Position numbers and translations under genes: made by a program. This document shows positions 8,121-11,057 of a DNA stretch of 11,057 nucleotides, one piece after another. The DNA is from a candidate division KSB1 bacterium. GTDB taxonomy: Bacteria > Zhuqueibacterota > JdFR-76 > DREG01. The stretch is from contig JADFJB010000144.1 of assembly GCA_022566355.1 (NCBI GenBank), forward strand, positions 1 to 11,057, read 5' to 3'. The notes under the pieces are model-generated. The model worked only from the letters and a program-made list of their open reading frames with translations, did not search any database and was not told the DNA's origin. Within the stretch, counting starts at the first letter, position 1. Every line of letters starts with the position of its first letter.

Positions 8121-8172
8121 AAGGGGCTGTCCAAGAGTAGTCAAATTAGGCAACCTTATTGGACAGCCCCTT
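8121..8172. terminator. Strong hairpin downstream of the amidohydrolase operon
   Basis: AAGGGGCTGTCCAA (8121-8134) and TTGGACAGCCCCTT (8159-8172) pair perfectly over 14 bp across a 24-nt loop, and T-rich DNA follows (TTTCTTGTCTTCTGTTT). Its place 28 bp after the operon stop fits a terminator. The long loop and interrupted T-run are atypical, and GGGGCTGTCC resembles the terminal repeats of some insertion sequences, so it may be an IS-end remnant that serves as a terminator. Confidence 0.6.
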
Positions 8173-8262
8173 TCTTGTCTTCTGTTTATTCATTTGTCCA
8201 TTCAAGACTTATTTTTTTTGGGTGATTTGCTTCCATTATGTGTTTTTGATCTTTTATTTTAA

Positions 8263-8578
8263 GCTAATTAAACCTGATCTATTCATAATCCTTAACATTG
8301 TCATCCCGTTGCGGAGGCTGTTGCAGAATAGGCAAAAAGCCTGGAATTGTCATCCTGAACGGAGCGAAGCGGAGTGAAGGATCTTGTTTGAAACTCGTTG
8401 TAACTCTTGTATAATCAGGTTATTAAGGGCAGTACCAGCAAGATTCTTCTCCCGTCCAGGCGGGATCAGAATGACATTTCGCCAGATATGTGTATTCTGC
8501 GACAGACTGTGCGACGGGATGACAATTATGAAACTTTAAGCTTAAAACTATAATTCATGAATTATCCAAGTTAATTAA
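8263..8578. repeat. Long form of the palindromic MITE-like repeat, inverted relative to the copy at 368-483
   Basis: The outer parts (8263-8309 and 8511-8575) match, in reverse complement, the two halves of the short copy at 368-483. Here the arms are separated by about 200 bp of extra sequence. That insert has its own inverted ends and an inner nested palindrome (see 8299-8524). The element ends are AT-rich inverted repeats (TAATTAAAC at 8265-8273 and GTTAATTAA at 8570-8578). DNA outside these limits does not match the other locus. No protein is encoded; a 72-aa frame crossing the left part is a translation of repeat DNA. Confidence 0.72.
8299..8524. repeat. Nested palindromic core of the long repeat (GTCATCC type)
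   Basis: The outer arms 8299-8330 and 8493-8524 are inverted repeats with 27 of 32 bases matching. Both begin, read inwards, TGTCATCCCG and end in GCAGAATA. Inside lies a second imperfect palindrome: 8348-8385 starts TGTCATCCTGA and ends GGATCTTG, and 8439-8476 read in reverse starts TGTCATTCTGA and ends AATCTTG. The inner text, with GGAGCGAAGCGGAGTGAAGG, is the well-known dispersed repeat that gives spurious 'CHPERSE' peptides when translated. Confidence 0.75.
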
Positions 8579-8664
8579 CCATTTAGAGTTGAGTGCAAGA
8601 TGAAAATTGCCCGGTGATTTATTGCTGGGAGCGCATTTGATTATTTAACACTTGGTAAAGGATT

Positions 8665-9459
8665 ATGAACCCAAAACTAAAAAAATATTGGTCTGGCAAA
8701 TCCATCCTGATAACAGGCGCTTCTTCAGGTTTGGGCTATGCCCTGGCCGAAGCGCTTGCTCGCTATAATGTTCAATTAGGATTATTGAGTCGCAGGGAAC
8801 AACCCATGTGGGAACTGGCTGACAAACACCGGGACTCCGGTAGTAAGTTTTGGATCAAATCGTGTGATGTTCGGGAAAGAAGCGCTGTGGAATCTGCTGT
8901 GAGGGAATTTCATGAATATGCGGGAAAGATCGATGTCGCCTGGATCAATAGCGGTGTTGCCGGCAATACCCACTATCGAAAATGGAACTATGATTTTGTC
9001 GAAACCTTGATCGATACCAATATAAAAGGAGCTATTTATACCACAAAAGCATGCCTGGATTATATGGTTGCAAACGGTAGCGGCACGATCGTTGGTATTT
9101 CCTCGGCGTCTTCTATGCAAGGTCTTCCCGCCCGGGGAGTCTATAGCATGACCAAAATAGCGCTAACCTACTACCTGCAAAGTGTGGCGGCTGAACTACC
9201 GCAAATCCAGTTTACAATTATCAACCCGGGGTTTGTCGATACCCCGATCAACCGGGGCAATCCCAATCGATTTTGGTTGCTCTATCCGGACAAAGCAGCC
9301 CAACTGATGATAAAAGCCGTTGCAAAGAAAAAAGCGGTTTATACTTATCCCTTCAGGATGATGCTCCTGTATAAATTTGTCTGGCATTTGCCGGATTTCT
9401 GTCGAAACTGGCTGGCGCGTAAACTGGCCGCATTTAGTGATCCGGGGTCTGAGGGTTAA
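8665..9459 (+). CDS. Short-chain dehydrogenase/reductase (SDR)
   Basis: A 264-aa classical SDR, an NAD(P)-dependent oxidoreductase with a Rossmann fold. Visible motifs are TGASSGLG (17-24, dinucleotide binding), CDV with Asp68 (adenine pocket), NSG at 95-97 (NAG in most members), catalytic Ser147 in GISSAS, Tyr160 and Lys164 in YSMTK, and NPGFVDTP (187-194). Arg43-Arg44 after the second beta strand (LLSRRE) suggest a preference for NADP(H). The hydrophobic, basic C-terminal tail (PFRMMLLYKFVWHLPDFCRNWLARK in outline) could associate with membrane and is found in SDRs acting on lipid or sterol-like substrates, but the substrate is unknown. ATG 8665 follows AAAGGATT, a close-set ribosome site. 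The last 18 codons (9406-9459) are duplicated at 10229-10282, downstream of the toxin-antitoxin pair, so the present 3' end may have been supplied by recombination. Confidence 0.9.
   Translation: MNPKLKKYWSGKSILITGASSGLGYALAEALARYNVQLGLLSRREQPMWELADKHRDSGSKFWIKSCDVRERSAVESAVREFHEYAGKIDVAWINSGVAGNTHYRKWNYDFVETLIDTNIKGAIYTTKACLDYMVANGSGTIVGISSASSMQGLPARGVYSMTKIALTYYLQSVAAELPQIQFTIINPGFVDTPINRGNPNRFWLLYPDKAAQLMIKAVAKKKAVYTYPFRMMLLYKFVWHLPDFCRNWLARKLAAFSDPGSEG
9406..9459 (+). repeat. Direct repeat copy 1 (3' end of the SDR gene)
   Basis: These 54 bases, ending in the SDR stop codon TAA, recur at 10229-10282 with a single difference: G at 9417 versus T at 10240. In the SDR frame the change is GCG to GCT, both Ala. 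Similarity stops at the stop codon on the right. The two copies flank the toxin-antitoxin segment in direct orientation. Confidence 0.95.
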
Positions 9460-9550
9460 GTTTTACAAAAAAGAAGATAAAATAGTCTGACTAAGTTTCT
9501 CATAATTTAAAGGGGAATATCAAAAACTTCTTGAATCACTATTCGAAGTT

Positions 9551-9571
9551 TTGTACATTTAGAACGTACAA
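9551..9571. promoter_or_regulatory. Candidate operator of the toxin-antitoxin operon
   Basis: TTGTAC (9551-9556) and GTACAA (9566-9571) are a perfect inverted repeat with a 9-nt spacer, ending 20 nt before the antitoxin ATG. TACAAT (9567-9572) could be a -10 element and would overlap the right half. Phd/YefM-type antitoxins, alone or with their toxin, commonly repress their own promoter by binding short palindromes in this position. The function is therefore inferred from position and symmetry. No good -35 element was found. Confidence 0.5.
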
Positions 9572-9591
9572 TTTGTTTAGTGGAGTATATT

Positions 9592-9822
9592 ATGGAAACC
9601 ATTGCTGTAAGCGATCTAAGAGTAAATTTGATGAAGGTATTAAAAGAGATAGAACATGGGGCTATAATAAATATCACTTCTAGGGGTAAGGTTGTCGCCA
9701 AACTAATTCCTCCGGAATATAGTAAGGAAATTGCAAAAAAGAAATTGAAAGAAATTAGTAAAACGGCTGTTATTAATGATGTGATTTCACCTGTTGACGT
9801 TCAATGGAAAGTAATGGAATAA
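9592..9822 (+). CDS. Phd/YefM-family antitoxin
   Basis: A 76-aa protein. The N-terminal ~45 residues match the Phd/YefM DNA-binding fold: METIAVSDLRVNLMKVLKEI (1-20), then GAIINITSRGKVVAKLIPP (23-41), including the typical ITSRGKxVAxLIP ending. The C-terminal part (42-76, Lys-rich then SPVDVQWKVME) would be the flexible region that wraps the toxin. I chose ATG 9592 over the in-frame GTG at 9580 because GGAG (9582-9585) lies 6 nt upstream of it and the family starts close to this point. The stop codon shares its last A with the toxin's ATG (TAATG), so the two genes are translationally coupled. It probably neutralises the PIN toxin and represses the operon through the palindrome at 9551-9571. 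The pair is AT-rich compared with the SDR gene and lies between two copies of the SDR 3' end, which suggests it arrived as a cassette. Confidence 0.88.
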   Translation: METIAVSDLRVNLMKVLKEIEHGAIINITSRGKVVAKLIPPEYSKEIAKKKLKEISKTAVINDVISPVDVQWKVME

Positions 9823-10214
9823 TGGTAACTTTGGATACTCATGTCATTATCTGGGATGCATTAAACCCGAAATTAGTTAGTAGAAAAGCCAAAGAAGAAA
9901 TAAGAAAAGCTCAACAGACTGGAGGCATTATTTTTTGTGAGATTTCATTATGGGAAATAGCGATGCTCATGAAAAAACAAAGAGTAATAATTGATATTAC
10001 CTACAAAGAGTTGATTGGATTAATAAAAGCTTCAAATAACTATATATTTAAAGGTATAACACCGGAGATAGCTGAACTTGCAATAAATTTAGCGAGTGAA
10101 ATAAATCAGGATCCTGCAGATCGCTTAATTTTGGCAACCTCTATAGTCACGAATGCTCCATTAGTAACAGCTGATAAAAATTTACAACAATCAAAACTAA
10201 AAACAATTTGGTAA
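9822..10214 (+). CDS. vapC: VapC-type PIN-domain ribonuclease toxin
   Basis: A 130-aa PIN domain of normal length for VapC. The acidic metal-binding residues are present: Asp5 in LDTHVIIW, Glu45 in ISLWEIA (Glu40 nearby), Asp97/Asp100 in DPADRLILATS, and Asp118 in LVTADKN. VapC toxins are Mg2+-dependent endoribonucleases that stop growth by cutting tRNA or rRNA; the target here is unknown. I chose ATG 9822 because it forms TAATG with the antitoxin stop and puts the first Asp at residue 5, as in the family. An in-frame ATG at 9804 would add MESNGI and overlap the antitoxin by 19 bp. All catalytic residues are intact, so the toxin is probably active and needs the upstream antitoxin. Immediately after its stop codon a displaced copy of the SDR 3' end begins. 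Confidence 0.92.
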   Translation: MVTLDTHVIIWDALNPKLVSRKAKEEIRKAQQTGGIIFCEISLWEIAMLMKKQRVIIDITYKELIGLIKASNNYIFKGITPEIAELAINLASEINQDPADRLILATSIVTNAPLVTADKNLQQSKLKTIW

Positions 10215-10216
10215 CC

Positions 10217-10282
10217 GATTCTATTTGTAACTGGCTGGCTCGTAAACTGGCCGCATTTAGTGATCCGGGGTCTGAGGGTTAA
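10217..10282 (+). pseudogene. Displaced 3' remnant of an SDR gene (direct repeat copy 2)
   Basis: Positions 10229-10282 repeat 9406-9459 at 53 of 54 bases and keep the reading frame and stop codon of the SDR gene (NWLARKLAAFSDPGSEG, stop). Upstream, 10217-10228 has the same 12-nt spacing from a GAT (Asp) codon as the intact gene but has diverged: Asp-Ser-Ile-Cys against Asp-Phe-Cys-Arg. The remnant starts 2 nt after the toxin stop codon and has no start of its own. It most likely is the original or an alternative allele of the SDR end, cut off when the toxin-antitoxin segment was inserted. Confidence 0.88.
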
Positions 10283-10342
10283 TTGTTATATTGGGGAAGC
10301 ACAGATAAAAAATCTTTTGTAGTAGAAACATTTCAGCACTTT

Positions 10343-10371
10343 TTGACAGTGTATGAACAATGAATATACAC
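10343..10371 (+). promoter_or_regulatory. Candidate promoter for the gene at 10491
   Basis: TTGACA (10343-10348) and TATACA (10365-10370) are separated by 16 bp, a reasonable sigma70-type pair. GTGTAT (10349-10354) and ATACAC (10366-10371) form an inverted repeat inside it, which could bind a regulator. It would give a leader of roughly 115 nt before the ATG at 10491. FCB-group promoters often differ from this consensus, so the call is weak. Confidence 0.3.
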
Positions 10372-10384
10372 AAACATTGTGCAT

Positions 10385-10456
10385 CATACAGGAAAAGCCT
10401 CACATTAAGCACATTTGGTTTTTTGCCGACATACAGGTAAAGCGTTAAAAACCAAA
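10385..10456. repeat. Short direct repeat plus inverted repeat in the leader of the last gene
   Basis: CATACAGGAAAAGC (10385-10398) recurs as CATACAGGTAAAGC (10430-10443), 13 of 14 bases, 45 bp apart. TTTGGTTTTT (10414-10423) pairs perfectly with AAAAACCAAA (10447-10456) over 10 bp around the second copy. The block lies between the displaced SDR end and the last gene. It may be a leader-RNA structure or a fragment of a dispersed repeat; neither can be settled here. Confidence 0.5.
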
Positions 10457-10490
10457 ATACCATAATTTCGCCAATGCAAAAGAATCGAAT

Positions 10491-11057
10491 ATGGAAATAA
10501 CAGAAAAGCTACTAATTGAATTACAAAACCGACTGAAAGTTGGTAGCCGGAGAGGTGTACATTTAAATGCAATGCCAGCACGTTCAAGATATAAATTTGA
10601 CCTCACAAGATTATCCCATATAGATGAAGATTTACCTAAAAACTTCATCAATGCACTTCTAACTGAACAACCCTTAAAATTTAAAATAAGTTGGAAAGAC
10701 AACGTACCTGATTTGAATTCACTTTTTGAGGATAACCAAACTCAATTAGTAAAAATTACGAAATCATTTGAAAATTTAATTAATCAGACTGACGCAATAG
10801 AATCAGAAAAAGGTATAAATACTTTTGGATTTGGATTTCCTCTACTTGTCAGAAGAGATCAATCGGATAATAAACTGACTGTAGCTCCAATACTAATTTG
10901 GTCATTAAAGATTAAAAGAACGAAAGAATTTAATACTTGGGTAATTCTAAGAGATGAAGAGGACCCCATTTATATCAATGAAGTTCTTATTAATCATTTA
11001 CAAAGTGATTCAAAAATAGAAATTGATCAATTATCATCTGATCTATTAGATGATGGC
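10491..11057 (+). CDS. N-terminal part of an unrecognised, probably large protein (3' end outside window)
   Basis: An open frame runs from ATG 10491 to the window edge, 189 residues with no stop. The start is uncertain: no clear Shine-Dalgarno sequence precedes it (AAAAGAATCGAAT), and an ATG at 10474 in another frame stops after 8 codons. There is no signal peptide. The protein begins MEITEKLLIELQNRLKVGSR, then a conserved-looking block KFDLTRLSHIDEDLP (about 35-49), and later FGFGFPLLVRRD followed by KLTVAPILIWSLKI (about 112-141). A 'G-F-P-L-L ... L-x-x-A-P-I-L' pattern followed by polar text resembles the N-terminal region of very large AAA/SF1-helicase-type proteins (such as DUF4011-AAA-nuclease proteins) often found in defence regions. 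That is a weak, memory-based resemblance: the ATPase motifs would lie beyond the window. It is visibly more AT-rich than the SDR and amidohydrolase genes, which fits acquired DNA. Confidence 0.65.
   Translation, partial: MEITEKLLIELQNRLKVGSRRGVHLNAMPARSRYKFDLTRLSHIDEDLPKNFINALLTEQPLKFKISWKDNVPDLNSLFEDNQTQLVKITKSFENLINQTDAIESEKGINTFGFGFPLLVRRDQSDNKLTVAPILIWSLKIKRTKEFNTWVILRDEEDPIYINEVLINHLQSDSKIEIDQLSSDLLDDG

Noticed and set aside
8159-8377. 72-aa plus-strand frame ending NCHPERSEAE
   Set aside because: It starts inside the operon's terminal hairpin and ends in translated dispersed-repeat DNA; 'CHPERSE' peptides are a known artefact of this repeat. It has no protein-like features.
9580-9591. 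GTG at 9580 as the antitoxin start
   Set aside because: It would place the GGAG ribosome site inside the coding region and add four residues before the normal family start; ATG 9592 fits better.
10257-10702. Three minus-strand frames (60-85 aa) across the leader and start of the last gene
   Set aside because: They overlap the displaced SDR end, the repeat block and the long open plus-strand frame; none shows a recognisable motif or ribosome site.

Overview
The window looks like chromosome from a Gram-negative bacterium of moderate to low GC, probably in or near the FCB group (Bacteroidota, Calditrichota, KSB1 or Marinimicrobia-like lineages). The reasons are a DUF5683-type membrane protein, exported amidohydrolase-like proteins of a style common in those genomes, a lipoprotein cyclase, and intergenic DNA full of palindromic repeats of the 'GTCATCCTGA...GGATCTT' and 'CCACGGATTT' types. 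No rRNA, tRNA or CRISPR was seen. The lineage is an inference from gene style, not from a marker gene.

Layout. (1) 2-226 is the 3' end of an unrecognised membrane protein. (2) 227-674 is intergenic and carries the short form of a palindromic MITE-like repeat (368-483). (3) 675-1484 (+) is a DUF5683-like exported or membrane protein. It converges on (4) 1758-2555 (-), a lipoprotein of the cyclase / kynurenine-formamidase-like family. (5) 2556-3605 is about 1 kb without genes, holding a roughly 250-bp imperfect palindromic repeat. (6) 3606-8092 is a two-gene operon with an ATGA overlap. It encodes an exported 1039-aa double amidohydrolase and an exported 456-aa amidohydrolase-like protein. Only the C-terminal half of the first protein keeps the HxH metal-binding motif. 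(7) 8093-8664 holds a strong hairpin and the long form of the same MITE-like repeat, in the opposite orientation and with about 200 bp of nested palindrome inserted in its centre. (8) 8665-9459 is a short-chain dehydrogenase (SDR). (9) 9592-10214 is a Phd/YefM-type antitoxin and VapC/PIN toxin pair coupled by TAATG. (10) 10217-10282 is a second copy of the last codons of the SDR gene. (11) 10491 to the window end is the AT-rich 5' part of a large unrecognised gene, possibly an SF1-helicase-like or ATPase protein.

The most informative structure is at the right end. The toxin-antitoxin pair lies exactly between two copies of the SDR 3' end: 53 of 54 bases match and the one difference is synonymous. 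This looks like a small cassette that entered the end of the SDR gene while carrying, or receiving, a replacement 3' end. The second notable structure is the inverted pair of MITE-like repeats. It brackets about 7.8 kb and shows one element family in a short and a long state. The exported hydrolases at 1758-2555 and 3606-8092 would act in the periplasm or on the cell surface. Their substrates cannot be read from the sequence.
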